A stretch of DNA of 64,000 nucleotides. Origin: Arthrobacter wenxiniae. Lineage in GTDB: Bacteria; Actinomycetota; Actinomycetes; Actinomycetales; Micrococcaceae. The notes under the pieces are model-generated. The model was not told the origin of the DNA. It worked only from the letters and a program-made list of their open reading frames with translations, and searched no databases. Shown piece by piece: positions 45,099-54,086 of this stretch (the stretch's first letter is position 1; each line of letters starts with the position of its first letter). Both the position numbers and the translations under genes were made by a program. The DNA lies in contig NZ_JAAMFM010000008.1 of assembly GCF_013376105.1 (NCBI RefSeq), positions 60,578-124,577 of the forward strand, read 5' to 3'.

Positions 45099-46190
45099 TT
45101 ATTGCGGCAGGGACCGCAGGTATTCACGCAGGCCGGGTATGGCGTACCGGACCACGCCGTGCCCTGCCGGCTCAACAATGCCGGCGTCAATGAGCCGCGC
45201 CCGCTGGTTGCCCACCACGGAGGAGCTTGCTCCCATGCGGGAGGCAATGTCCCGGGTCGCCGAATCGCCTTCGTCGCGGGACATTGCTTTCAGGAAGTCC
45301 AGGTCCCGGCCGGATGCTGTCGAGAGGGCCGCCTGGATGACAACGCGGGTGTTTCGCTTTTGCGCATGCTCGATGGCCGCCTCCGCCGCCGCGTCTGTGA
45401 GAACCGGGTTCAATTCAGCCTCCCGCCACAGGAAGTAGCCGACCAGCTGGATCAGGAAGGGGTAGCCGGCGGTGGCTTCCGCGGCGGCGTGGACAACGGC
45501 ACTCGACAGGTCGAAGCCGCCCTCGGCGAAGAGTTTCGTGTAGGACTTCTCGACGTCACGGACCGCTGCCGCGTGCAGATCGATGCGGTCGGCCCGCCGA
45601 AGGAACGTTGCCACGCCCTCATTGAGGAGATCGGAGACGGCCGAGGGCAGGCCGGCGAAAACAAGCCCGATCGGAAGCCCTTCGCGGATGAAGTGCTGGA
45701 CGCTGGCGGCAAGTTGGGATATTTCGGTGCGATCGGTCGCGTGGATTTCATCAACCGTGATGATCAGCCCTGTTCCTTGGGCATCAAGGAGGCGCAGGAG
45801 TTGTCCCCCGGTGTTCCGCCAGCCCACCTGTTCCGCGGGCGGCAGCGCGGTGGTGATGCTGAATCCGGCTGCCGAGACTGATGTGACACGGCGGCCAGGG
45901 GTTGTGTCGCCGAGTTCATTGGCCAGGCGCCGCATGGATTCGCCCATCCGGCCCATGAAGCCCTGCGTCGCGGTCTCCGAAATGACAGCCCAGCCGGCCT
46001 CCCGGGCGAGGTCTTCAGCCTCGCTGAGCATGACCGTTTTGCCGATACCCCGGGCGCCGGTGAAAATGGTGAGCAGGCCGGGGGCGCCGGAGCCGATGCG
46101 CATGCCGTAGCTGAACTCATCCAGCAGTCCCTTGCGGCCGATCAATTCAGGCGGGGTGGACCCGGCGGTGGGAACGAACGGATTGTCCAT
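45099..46190 (-). CDS. AAA ATPase with C-terminal winged helix
   Basis: 363 residues; the ATG at 46190 has AGGAGG seven bases upstream. Walker A GARGIGKT (45-52), Walker B IITVDE (143-148). The C-terminus (about 300-355: DLDFLKAMSRDEGDSATRDIASRMGASSSVVGNQRARLIDAGIVEP) is a winged-helix DNA-binding domain. Such STAND-like ATPases are solitary in many actinobacteria and their role is unclear. Three 9-bp direct repeats lie just upstream and may be autoregulatory. Confidence 0.75.
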   Translation of the reverse strand: MDNPFVPTAGSTPPELIGRKGLLDEFSYGMRIGSGAPGLLTIFTGARGIGKTVMLSEAEDLAREAGWAVISETATQGFMGRMGESMRRLANELGDTTPGRRVTSVSAAGFSITTALPPAEQVGWRNTGGQLLRLLDAQGTGLIITVDEIHATDRTEISQLAASVQHFIREGLPIGLVFAGLPSAVSDLLNEGVATFLRRADRIDLHAAAVRDVEKSYTKLFAEGGFDLSSAVVHAAAEATAGYPFLIQLVGYFLWREAELNPVLTDAAAEAAIEHAQKRNTRVVIQAALSTASGRDLDFLKAMSRDEGDSATRDIASRMGASSSVVGNQRARLIDAGIVEPAGHGVVRYAIPGLREYLRSLPQ

Positions 46191-46210
46191 GATCCGGCCT
46201 CCTGAATATG

Positions 46211-46246
46211 CGTGTAAGTCGTGTAAGTCGTGTAAGTCGTGTATAT
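46211..46246. repeat. 9-bp direct repeats before the AAA gene
   Basis: Three perfect adjacent copies of CGTGTAAGT (46211, 46220, 46229) and a partial fourth, CGTGTATAT, lie 20-56 bases upstream of the AAA gene ATG. Phased short repeats in such a place often bind a multimeric regulator. Confidence 0.65.
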
Positions 46247-46288
46247 GCACCATGATACGCGGCTCACGGCTCCAACGACCGCAAGCGG

Positions 46289-46349
46289 CCGGCCCACCAA
46301 GGTAGGACGGCCGCCAAGGCGGGACGCCCACCAAGGCGGGACGGCCGCC
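46289..46349. repeat. Short GC-rich repeats
   Basis: Imperfect 16-18-bp repeats containing CCAAGGCGGGACG, between the AAA gene and the acyl-CoA dehydrogenase stop. No function is evident. Confidence 0.5.
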
Positions 46350-46371
46350 GTCGAGCTTCGGTCACGCGCGG

Positions 46372-47550
46372 CTACACGAACGCGGCGATCCCCGTGATGG
46401 CCCGCCCGGCCACGAGGGTGTTGATCTCGTAGGTGCCCTCGTAGGTGTAGATGGCCTCCGCGTCACAGAAGATCTTGGCCATCTCGTAGTCGACGGACAC
46501 GCCGTTGCCGCCCAGGATGCTCCGGCCCAGCGCCACGCTCTCGCGCATGCACTTGGTCACGAACGCCTTGGCCAGCGCGGAGTGCTCGTTGCGCGTGGTG
46601 CCGGCGTCCTCCAACTGGGCCAGGCGAACCATCATGCCCATCGAGGCCTGCGCGTTGGAGAGCATGGTGACGAGCTGCTCCTGGATGAGCTGGAAGCTGG
46701 CGATCGGCTTGCCGAACTGGTGGCGTTCCACGGCGTACTTGCGGGCCACGTCGAAGGCGGCGAGCTGCATGCCCACGGCCTGCCAGCCCACCGTGGCGCG
46801 CGTGGTCTTGAGGACCTTGTTGGTGTCCCGGAAGCTGTTCGCATGAGCCAGCTTGTTAAACGAAGGCACGACGACGTCCTTCAGGACAATGTCGGCGTTC
46901 TGGACCGCGCGCAGTGCGATCCGGTTTTCAATCAGGGTCGCCTTGAACCCGGGCGTGGAGGTTTCCACGAGGAAGCCCTTGACCTGGCCGTCCGCCACGT
47001 CCTTGGCCCAGACAATGACGTAGTCGGAGAAGGTGGAGTTGCCGATCCACCGCTTCTCGCCGTTGAGGACCCAGGAGTCCCCGTCCCGCACGGCGGTGGT
47101 TTGCGTGCCGCCGGCCACGTCGGATCCGGCCAGTGGCTCGGTGATGGCAAACACGCCGGTCTTCTTCAAAGAGTAGATGTCGGGCAGCCAGGCCGCCTTC
47201 TGCTCCTCCGAGGCCAGCAGCTCGATGGAGCCGGTGAACAGCCCGTCGTGGCCGCTGAAGAAGGTGCCGAAGGAGGCGTCCACGCGGTGGATCGCGGCCG
47301 TGACCATGCCGGCGAGCAGGTGGGAATGGCCCTGCCGGCGCACGGGGCTGATCATGTCCAGCTCCGCGACGCCAGGGATCAGGTGGACGGGGAATTCGCT
47401 GCGGTTCCAGTAGTCGCGCGAGATGGGGCGCACATGGGCCTCCATCCAGTCGCGGATCTCGTTCAGCCGGGCCAGCTCGTTGGCCGGCAGCAGGCTTTCA
47501 AAGAAGAAGAAGTCGCCGTCGATGTAGGGCAGTGCGGTGGTCTTGCTCAT
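46372..47550 (-). CDS. Acyl-CoA dehydrogenase, glutaryl-CoA-dehydrogenase-like
   Basis: 392 residues. GVFAITEPLAGSD and ERHQFGKPIASFQLIQEQL are family motifs. The catalytic base is probably Glu371 in YEGTYEINTLVAGRAITG, which resembles the glutaryl-CoA dehydrogenase group. The ATG at 47550 has GGAGGA upstream. It is divergent from the permease with a palindromic operator between them. It probably oxidises a CoA ester made by the nearby CoA-transferase; the substrate is not certain. Confidence 0.85.
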   Translation of the reverse strand: MSKTTALPYIDGDFFFFESLLPANELARLNEIRDWMEAHVRPISRDYWNRSEFPVHLIPGVAELDMISPVRRQGHSHLLAGMVTAAIHRVDASFGTFFSGHDGLFTGSIELLASEEQKAAWLPDIYSLKKTGVFAITEPLAGSDVAGGTQTTAVRDGDSWVLNGEKRWIGNSTFSDYVIVWAKDVADGQVKGFLVETSTPGFKATLIENRIALRAVQNADIVLKDVVVPSFNKLAHANSFRDTNKVLKTTRATVGWQAVGMQLAAFDVARKYAVERHQFGKPIASFQLIQEQLVTMLSNAQASMGMMVRLAQLEDAGTTRNEHSALAKAFVTKCMRESVALGRSILGGNGVSVDYEMAKIFCDAEAIYTYEGTYEINTLVAGRAITGIAAFV

Positions 47551-47655
47551 GGAAGTGCTCCTCCGGAACAGGAATAGAGGGCGGGAAGGGGGTGTCCATC
47601 GAACATATCCGCCGGGCGCCCGCAAAATGGCGGCGATCACACCATTTGCCGCTTC

Positions 47656-47671
47656 GTCTGTGATCACAGAC
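47656..47671. promoter_or_regulatory. Perfect 16-bp palindromic IclR-type operator
   Basis: GTCTGTGATCACAGAC lies between the divergent acyl-CoA dehydrogenase (about 106 bases away) and permease (about 92 bases away). The identical sequence is found 24 bases before iclR. A shared regulator is the simplest explanation. Confidence 0.75.
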
Positions 47672-47762
47672 TGGATTCGTGGGCCGGATCACTGGCGGCC
47701 GCATCCCCCGTGCTCAAATTGATGAATTGCCCCTGCGCCACACTTTCCATCGGAGGAACCGC

Positions 47763-49241
47763 ATGTCAAGGATTCAAACAGTCAGGAAGTCCGGACCGGT
47801 GATTGAACGCCGCTCCATCGACTTCGTGCCGCACGGCGAGCGCCACGGCAAGCCGTTTGGCCAGTTCACGCTGTGGTTTGGCGCCAACATGCAGATCACG
47901 GCCATTGTGACCGGCGCCCTCGCGGTGATCTTCGGCGCGGACGCGTTTTGGGGCATCATCGGCCTGTTCATCGGCAACATCCTCGGCGGCACGGTCATGG
48001 CCCTGCACGCCGCACAGGGGCCCAAGCTGGGCCTGCCGCAGATGATCTCCAGCCGCGCCCAGTTTGGCGTCTTCGGTGCGGTGGTTCCGCTGGTCCTGGT
48101 CATCATCATGTACCTGGGCTTCGCGGCCACGGGCGCCGTGCTGGCCGGCCAGGCCGTGGGCCAGATCATCCCCACGGGCCACCCGGCGGTGGGCGTCATC
48201 ATCTTCGGCGCCCTGACCGTCCTGGTGGCCACCCTGGGCTACAAGTACATCCACGCCCTTGGCCGCATCTCCACCGTGGTGGGGATCCTCGGCTTCACCT
48301 ACCTGGCCGTGCAGCTGTTCCTGAAGCACGACGTCGGCGCCGTCCTGGGGACGGGCGGCTTCGCCTTCCCCACGTTCCTCCTGGCCATCTCCCTCAGCGC
48401 CGGCTGGCAGCTGACGTACGGGCCCTACGTGGCGGACTACTCCCGCTACCTGCCGGCGAACACCCCGGCGGGCAAGACGTTCCTTTCCTGCTTCGCCGGA
48501 TCCGTGCTGGGCGCCCAGTGGTCCATGACGCTCGGCGCGCTGTTTGCCGCGATCGCCATGCCCAAGGGCCACGAGTTCCTGGATGGCCAGGTGGCCTTTG
48601 TGGGCGAGCTGTCCGGCGGCGGCGCCATCGCCATCCTGCTGTACCTGGTGATCGTGGTGGGCAAGCTGACCGTCAACACGCTGAACGCCTACGGCGGCTA
48701 CATGACCATCCTGACCTCAGTCAGCGCCTTCACCCGCCAGCTGCGGTTCGCCCCGTGGGTGCGCTTTGCCTACGTGATCGGCTTCATCGCGGTCTCCGTC
48801 ATCATTGCCATCGCGGCCTCGACGGACTTCATCTCCAACTTCAAGAACTTCGTCCTCCTGCTCCTGATGGTCTTCATCCCGTGGAGCTCCATCAACCTGG
48901 TGGACTTCTGGCTGGTGTCGAAGGAGAAGGTGGACGTCCCGGCGCTTTACGACCCCAAGGGCCGCTACGGCGCCTGGAACGTGCCTGCACTGCTGACCTA
49001 CGCGCTCGGGGTGGCCATCCAGATCCCGTTCCTGGCGCAGACCATGTACACCGGCCCCATCACCCCGCTGCTGGGCGGCGCGGACATTTCCTGGCTGGTG
49101 GGCCTGGTGGTCACCGCGGCGGTCTACTACCCGGTGGCGCGCAGGTTCCAGCGCCCGCCGGCGGAAATGGTCTACCCGGCGGAGGAGACCCCGGTGGCGG
49201 CGCCCCCGGTGGTCGAGCCTGTCGAGACCCCCACCGTCTGA
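47763..49241 (+). CDS. NCS1-family permease (cytosine/purine/allantoin type)
   Basis: 492 residues with about 12 hydrophobic segments. FGQFTLWFGANMQITAIVTGAL near the start and YGPYVADYSRYLP in mid-protein are NCS1 hallmarks. Transport is cation-coupled uptake of nitrogen heterocycles in known members. The ATG follows CGGAGG. The last residues (VVEPVETP) come from a dispersed repeat. It shares the operator at 47656 with the dehydrogenase. The substrate could be an imidazole compound, given hutU. Confidence 0.86.
   Translation: MSRIQTVRKSGPVIERRSIDFVPHGERHGKPFGQFTLWFGANMQITAIVTGALAVIFGADAFWGIIGLFIGNILGGTVMALHAAQGPKLGLPQMISSRAQFGVFGAVVPLVLVIIMYLGFAATGAVLAGQAVGQIIPTGHPAVGVIIFGALTVLVATLGYKYIHALGRISTVVGILGFTYLAVQLFLKHDVGAVLGTGGFAFPTFLLAISLSAGWQLTYGPYVADYSRYLPANTPAGKTFLSCFAGSVLGAQWSMTLGALFAAIAMPKGHEFLDGQVAFVGELSGGGAIAILLYLVIVVGKLTVNTLNAYGGYMTILTSVSAFTRQLRFAPWVRFAYVIGFIAVSVIIAIAASTDFISNFKNFVLLLLMVFIPWSSINLVDFWLVSKEKVDVPALYDPKGRYGAWNVPALLTYALGVAIQIPFLAQTMYTGPITPLLGGADISWLVGLVVTAAVYYPVARRFQRPPAEMVYPAEETPVAAPPVVEPVETPTV
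49208..49230. repeat. Dispersed repeat forming the permease C-terminus
   Basis: GGTGGTCGAGCCTGTCGAGACCC, a half-copy of the widespread Micrococcales element also seen in recG. It is translated in frame as VVEPVET just before the stop. Confidence 0.75.
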
Positions 49242-49362
49242 CAGCCCGCCCCGCCCGGCCCAGGCGTTCCCCCGCGGGCTGGAGGCGTCCCCGCCGGTCT
49301 ACTCCAAGGCCGGCGGGACGGCCCCGCCCACCTCGATCAGGATTACGGCACTGCCCGCGGCG

Positions 49363-49776
49363 TCACGACGAAGGCTCGACGTACTCGTGCCTGAGGTCGG
49401 TCATCGAGGCGATATGGTCGACGTCGCGGTCTGCAGCCAGCACGGTCGCGTCGTTCACGATCGCATAGCCCGCAATGAGAATGTCGAGCGGGCCCGCCGC
49501 CGGGACAAGGCCAGCACTCCACAGGGCGCCCTGAATGTCGAGGACCAGCGATTCATCCGGCGCTCGCTCCAGGGGGAATCCGAGCGAGATCCGCTCCCGG
49601 TATTGCGCGTATTCAGCGGGAGTCCTGGCACTGTGGCAGAACTCCAACACCTGGGGCGGACAGGTTACAAAGAGGTCCGACGGTGCGCGCTCAATGCGCC
49701 GCAGCCGCGACGTGATTCGTTTATCGCCGGACGCGAGCCGTGCCCAAACGGAGTTGTCGACCAGGTAGTCGGTCAA
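49363..49776 (-). CDS. VapC-like PIN-domain toxin
   Basis: 137 residues. PIN acidic residues are D7 (YLVDNSV), E45 (VLEFCH), D98 (GPLDILIAGYA) and D116 (AADRDVDHIA). VapC proteins are site-specific endoribonucleases neutralised by the cognate VapB. Its ATG overlaps the antitoxin stop (ATGA). Confidence 0.86.
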   Translation of the reverse strand: MTDYLVDNSVWARLASGDKRITSRLRRIERAPSDLFVTCPPQVLEFCHSARTPAEYAQYRERISLGFPLERAPDESLVLDIQGALWSAGLVPAAGPLDILIAGYAIVNDATVLAADRDVDHIASMTDLRHEYVEPSS

Positions 49777-49985
49777 GGGAGGTGCGCCGGGGCGACGACG
49801 GGCGCGCCCAGTTCGGTTTCGAGATCATTCAGGGCGGAGATGCCGTCAATCATCGTGCCCTTTTGCTTCGCGGCAATGAGGCGGCGCAACGCGAGGTCGA
49901 GAACGGCGCGGTTCGACTTCTCGCCGGTGAGCGCCCTTGCCCGTTCCATCAATTTCGGGTCCAAGTCGACACTTGTGACTGCCAT
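49773..49985 (-). CDS. VapB-like antitoxin
   Basis: 70 residues. TSVDLDPKLMERARALTGEKSNRAVLDLALRRLIAAKQ is the VapB (DUF2191-type) pattern. It is preceded by AAGGGAGG and an AT-rich stretch (TATTTATATAAC) that may be its promoter. It binds the PIN toxin and usually autoregulates. Confidence 0.84.
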   Translation of the reverse strand: MAVTSVDLDPKLMERARALTGEKSNRAVLDLALRRLIAAKQKGTMIDGISALNDLETELGAPVVAPAHLP

Positions 49986-50093
49986 GGCTGCCTCCCTTCG
50001 TTATATAAATATCTCCGAAGCGCTCGACTTTGCCACGACCGATCGCACAAAACTGCAGGTGCCGGATCCTCGGGCCCCGGAGCGACAAGAGCC

Positions 50094-50936
50094 CTACCCG
50101 CTCGGCCGCAGCCTCCGCGAGATCTCCGCCGCGCAGCGCCTCACCTCCGGCAGCCACTGCGTGGCGAGGTCCTCCAGCTGTACCGTCCGCTCAGGTGCCA
50201 GGCCTTCGGCGGCATGGCGCGCGGCGGCCGCCGTGGACAGCGCCGGCCGGTTGGCCACCGTCAGCGTCACGCTGGCCACGGCGTAGCCGCCGCGGTCCAC
50301 CACGGGCACGGCCAGGCTGGAGAAGCCGTCCGTGACCTCGTCCTGCTCCCACGAAAAGCCCCGCTCGCGGATGCGCGCCAGCAGCTCGTTCAGCGCCTCC
50401 ACCGAGTGGACGCCGTTCTCGTAGCGCGTGGGGAACGCCTCCGGCCCCGGGTAGAGCGCCGCCAGCTGGGCGGCGGACATGGAGGCCAGCATGGCCCGGC
50501 CGCTGGCGGTGAGGTGGGCCGGGAGGCGGACGCCGGCGTCGGTCACCAGTTCGCTCTGCCGCTTGGCCCGCTCCTCGATCACGTAGATGACCTCCCGCCC
50601 GTGCATGACGGCCAGGTGGGCGGTGCGCCTGGTGCGGGCCACCAGCTGCGCGATGGGGAAGCGGGCTATGCGCTGCAGCGGCGCCTGGCGCGAGTAGCCC
50701 GTGCCCAGCTCGTGGGCGGTCACGCCCAGCGCGTACTTGCGTTCCTCGGGCAGGTGCACCACGAAGCCGTCGTCCACCAGGGCCGCCAGCAGGTGGTAGG
50801 TGGTGGAGCGGGGCAGCCCCACGTCGCGCGCAATGGCGGCGGCGCCCACCGGGCCGGCCTGGGCGGCCACATAGCGCAGCACCGAGAGGACGTTCTTGGC
50901 GGCCGGCACCTGCGCCGGCCGCTGGGGCGAGTTCAT
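50094..50936 (-). CDS. IclR-family transcriptional regulator
   Basis: 280 residues. The N-terminal winged helix (about 15-75: NVLSVLRYVAAQAGPVGAAAIARDVGLPRSTTYHLLAALVDDGF) and C-terminal GAF-like effector domain (LTASGRAMLASM, SSLAVPVVDRGG) are clear. The perfect operator 24 bases upstream points to autoregulation. It is divergent from the CoA-transferase gene. The effector is probably the pathway substrate or its CoA ester. Confidence 0.93.
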   Translation of the reverse strand: MNSPQRPAQVPAAKNVLSVLRYVAAQAGPVGAAAIARDVGLPRSTTYHLLAALVDDGFVVHLPEERKYALGVTAHELGTGYSRQAPLQRIARFPIAQLVARTRRTAHLAVMHGREVIYVIEERAKRQSELVTDAGVRLPAHLTASGRAMLASMSAAQLAALYPGPEAFPTRYENGVHSVEALNELLARIRERGFSWEQDEVTDGFSSLAVPVVDRGGYAVASVTLTVANRPALSTAAAARHAAEGLAPERTVQLEDLATQWLPEVRRCAAEISRRLRPSG

Positions 50937-50959
50937 TCCACCATCCTACTGCGCAACAT

Positions 50960-50975
50960 GTCTGTGATCACAGAC
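50960..50975. promoter_or_regulatory. Perfect 16-bp palindromic IclR-type operator
   Basis: GTCTGTGATCACAGAC between the divergent iclR (24 bases before its ATG) and the CoA-transferase (about 110 bases). It is identical to the site at 47656. Confidence 0.78.
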
Positions 50976-51083
50976 GGTTCGCGGGGACATCATGTGCCGC
51001 GGGACCCCTTTCGATGGTCCGATGGAGGGTAAGCCCTCCCGGACTGCCGGGCCCGCCACCACCGCCGAAGGACCTCCCCCGCC

Positions 51084-52271
51084 ATGCCCTCCATTCCCGA
51101 AGCCGCCCTCCCCTCCCCCGCCGCCGGGCTGGGACGCCCCGGCTCCCTTGAGGGCCTGCGCGTCCTGGACCTCTCCCGCGTCCTGGCCGGCCCGTTCTGC
51201 GCCATGATCCTGGCGGACCTTGGCGCCGAGGTCATCAAGGTGGAGAGCCCCGACGGCGACGACTCCCGCCACTTCGGCCCCTGGTACAACGGCGAGTCCG
51301 CCTACTACCGGCTCTTCAACCGCAGCAAGTTCGGCGTCACCATGGACCTTAAGGACGACGGCGAACGCGCCCGCCTGCTGGACCTCGCCCGCCGCTCCGA
51401 CGTGGTGATCGAGAACTTCCGCCCGGGCGTCATGGAACGGCTGGGGCTCTCCGCCGCGCGGCTCATGGCGGAAAACCCGCGGCTGGTCATTGTCAGCATC
51501 TCCGGGTTCGGCCAGGACGGCCCGCTGCAAAAGGCCCCCGCCTACGACCTGATCGCCCAGGCGATGAGCGGGCTGATGTCCATCACCGGCTGGCCCGGCG
51601 GCCAGCCCACCCGCGTGGGCATCAGCATTGGCGACGTCATCCCCGGCCTGTACGGCGCCATCGCCGCCCTGGCCGCCATCAACGAGCGCCACCACACCGG
51701 CCGCGGCCAGCACATCGACGTGGCCATGCTGGACAGCCTGGTCTCCGTGCTGGAGTCGGTGGGCATGCGCGCCCTGCACGGGGAGGAGCCCGTGGCCTGC
51801 GGCAACGACCACGCCATGTCCACGCCGTTCAGCACCTACCAGACGGGGGACGGTGCCATCGCGATTGCCATTGCCGGGGACAGGCTGTTCCCGCGCCTGA
51901 CCGAGGCGCTGAACCGCCCGGAGTGGCTGGAGGATGAGCGATTCATGGAGCAGACGCGGCGCAACGAATTCCCCGTGGAGTTCCGCGAAGCCCTCGAGGC
52001 GGCCCTGCGCCCGTTCACGGCCGACGAGGCCATCGAACTCCTGTCCGCGCACCACGTGCCGGTGTCCAAGGTCTCCACCGTGAACCAGGCGCTCAGCAGC
52101 GAGCATGCCGTGCACCGCGGCGCCGTGGCCACGGAGTCCGACGGCTTCCGCACCCTGGCCTCGCCGCTGCGCCTGACGGGTTCGGTGGCGCCCTCCCCCG
52201 CCCCCACGCTGGGCCAGCACAACGGCCTGATTGACCAGTGGGCGTCCGGGCCGCTGCGCACGGGGCACTGA
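51084..52271 (+). CDS. Class III (CaiB/BaiF) CoA-transferase
   Basis: 395 residues. VLDLSRVLAGPFCAMILADLGAEVIKVE near the start and the AYDLIAQAMSG motif with the likely catalytic Asp155 identify the family. These enzymes move CoA between carboxylic acids without free intermediates. With the acyl-CoA dehydrogenase in the same putative regulon it could activate an acid for dehydrogenation. The specific acid is not known. Confidence 0.88.
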   Translation: MPSIPEAALPSPAAGLGRPGSLEGLRVLDLSRVLAGPFCAMILADLGAEVIKVESPDGDDSRHFGPWYNGESAYYRLFNRSKFGVTMDLKDDGERARLLDLARRSDVVIENFRPGVMERLGLSAARLMAENPRLVIVSISGFGQDGPLQKAPAYDLIAQAMSGLMSITGWPGGQPTRVGISIGDVIPGLYGAIAALAAINERHHTGRGQHIDVAMLDSLVSVLESVGMRALHGEEPVACGNDHAMSTPFSTYQTGDGAIAIAIAGDRLFPRLTEALNRPEWLEDERFMEQTRRNEFPVEFREALEAALRPFTADEAIELLSAHHVPVSKVSTVNQALSSEHAVHRGAVATESDGFRTLASPLRLTGSVAPSPAPTLGQHNGLIDQWASGPLRTGH

Positions 52272-52294
52272 CCCGGCCCGGTTAGAATGGGGCA

Positions 52295-52885
52295 ATGCCT
52301 GCCCTCCGACTCCCCCGCAAGAGAACTGTGCTCATTGCGGGGGCGGTTGTTGTGGCACTCCTGCTGGCCTGGCTCCTGGCGGCCTACCAGCTGTTCTACA
52401 ACGTCCACACGCCCGCCCCCAAGCAGGCGGACGCCGTGGTGATGCTGGGCGGCGCCAGCAAGGAACGGCTGCTTGATGCCATGATGCTGCGCAACGAACT
52501 CAACGCCCCCTACCTGGTGATCTCGCACACGGACACCCCGGGCAACGCCAGCGCCGACGACTACTGCAACACCCACAGCAACAAGGCGATCTACCCCGAC
52601 GTGGTGTGCTTCACGCCGGCCACCATGGACACCCGCGGGGAGGCCTCGGCGCTGGGCAAGCTGGCCGCGGAGCACCAGTGGAAGAACATGGCCGTGGTCA
52701 CCTCCAAGTACCACATCCAGCGGGCCGGCCTGCTGATGCACCAGTGCGTCAACGCGGACGTCAGAATGTTCTCCACCACGCCGCAGTTTTCCACGTGGCA
52801 GTGGCTGCGCCGGTTCGTCATCGAGACCGGCGGGCTCCTCGACGTCCACCTCCGCCCGCAGTGTGAGTCGCTCGTCGGCAAATAG
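52295..52885 (+). CDS. DUF218/YdcF-like membrane protein
   Basis: 196 residues. A single N-terminal membrane segment (about 12-32) is followed by ADAVVMLGGASKERLLDAMMLRNEL and VVTSKYHIQRAGLLMHQC, the DUF218 fold with a conserved acidic/His site. SanA/YdcF relatives act in envelope integrity or bind nucleotides. It lies 23 bases after the CoA-transferase stop but may belong with the surface locus. Confidence 0.78.
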   Translation: MPALRLPRKRTVLIAGAVVVALLLAWLLAAYQLFYNVHTPAPKQADAVVMLGGASKERLLDAMMLRNELNAPYLVISHTDTPGNASADDYCNTHSNKAIYPDVVCFTPATMDTRGEASALGKLAAEHQWKNMAVVTSKYHIQRAGLLMHQCVNADVRMFSTTPQFSTWQWLRRFVIETGGLLDVHLRPQCESLVGK

Positions 52886-52943
52886 TGCGGAATATCTCGG
52901 ATAAACTCGAGGCGTCACCGCGTCCACTTAGCTGGGGAGAACC

Positions 52944-54086
52944 ATGCCCGTCATCATGCCGATTTACGGCACCCGCCCGGAAGCCATCAAAATGGCCCCG
53001 ATCGTCGCCGCACTTCAGGCTTCCGACGCTTTCGAGTGCGTCGTGACGGTGACCGGACAGCACCGGGAGATGCTGGACCAGGTCAACGAGCTGTTCGGCA
53101 TCACCCCGGACCATGACCTGGACATCCTGCAGCAACGCCAGTCGCTCTCGGACATCCTCACCCGCACCATCAACGGCCTGGACAAGCTGTTTGCCGTTTC
53201 CAAGCCCGACGCCGTGGTGGTTCAGGGCGACACCACCACCTCCACGGCGGGCGCCATCGCCGCGTTCTACCGCGGCATTCCCGTGGTCCATGCCGAGGCG
53301 GGCCTGCGGTCCCACAATCTCTTCTCACCGTTCCCCGAAGAGGCCAACCGCAAGATCACCACGCAGGTGGCCAGCCTCCACCTGGCTCCCACCAGCACCA
53401 GCCAGGCCAACCTGCTGGCTGAAGGCGTCAAGGCCGAGGACATCGTGGTCACCGGAAACACCGTCATCGACGCCCTGTTCACCACGGTGGACAAGAAGGT
53501 TCCGTTCACCGATCCGGCGCTGGAGGCGCTGGCCGCGAGCGGCCGCAAGATCCTTTTGGTCACCACGCACCGCCGCGAAAACCAGGGCGACGCCATGCGG
53601 GCCGTAGGTCGTGCACTGGCCCGCATCGCCAGGGCCGAACCCGAGCTTGTGATCGTGCTGCCCGCCCACAAGAACCCCGTGGTCCGCGAGGCCGTGCTGC
53701 CGGCCATTGAGTCGCTGCCAAACGTCATGGTCACCGAGCCGCTGGCCTACGGGGAGTTCACGCGCATGCTGTCCCTGGCGCACGTGGTCCTGACGGACTC
53801 CGGCGGCGTGCAGGAGGAAGCACCGAGCCTGGGCAAGCCGGTTCTTGTCATGCGCGACAACACCGAACGACCCGAGGCCCTTGCGGCCGGCACCGTCAGG
53901 CTGATTGGCACCAATGAGGACCGCATTGTCGACGAGGTGGGCAAGCTCCTCCACGACACCGCCCACTTCGACGCCATGGCCACCGCCGTGAATCCCTACG
54001 GCGACGGCAAGGCCGCGGCACGCACCATTGCGGCTATCGCCGAGCTTCTCGGCACCGGAACGCGCATCAGCGACTTCACCCAGTAG
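52944..54086 (+). CDS. wecB: UDP-N-acetylglucosamine 2-epimerase (non-hydrolysing)
   Basis: 380 residues. It interconverts UDP-GlcNAc and UDP-ManNAc for cell-wall teichoic or capsular polymers. GTRPEAIKMAPI (9-20), VVQGDTTTSTAGA, VVHAEAGLRS and LTDSGGVQEEAPSLGKPVLVMRDNTERPEA are diagnostic. GGGGAG precedes the ATG. Its stop lies within a bidirectional terminator stem. Confidence 0.94.
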   Translation: MPVIMPIYGTRPEAIKMAPIVAALQASDAFECVVTVTGQHREMLDQVNELFGITPDHDLDILQQRQSLSDILTRTINGLDKLFAVSKPDAVVVQGDTTTSTAGAIAAFYRGIPVVHAEAGLRSHNLFSPFPEEANRKITTQVASLHLAPTSTSQANLLAEGVKAEDIVVTGNTVIDALFTTVDKKVPFTDPALEALAASGRKILLVTTHRRENQGDAMRAVGRALARIARAEPELVIVLPAHKNPVVREAVLPAIESLPNVMVTEPLAYGEFTRMLSLAHVVLTDSGGVQEEAPSLGKPVLVMRDNTERPEALAAGTVRLIGTNEDRIVDEVGKLLHDTAHFDAMATAVNPYGDGKAAARTIAAIAELLGTGTRISDFTQ

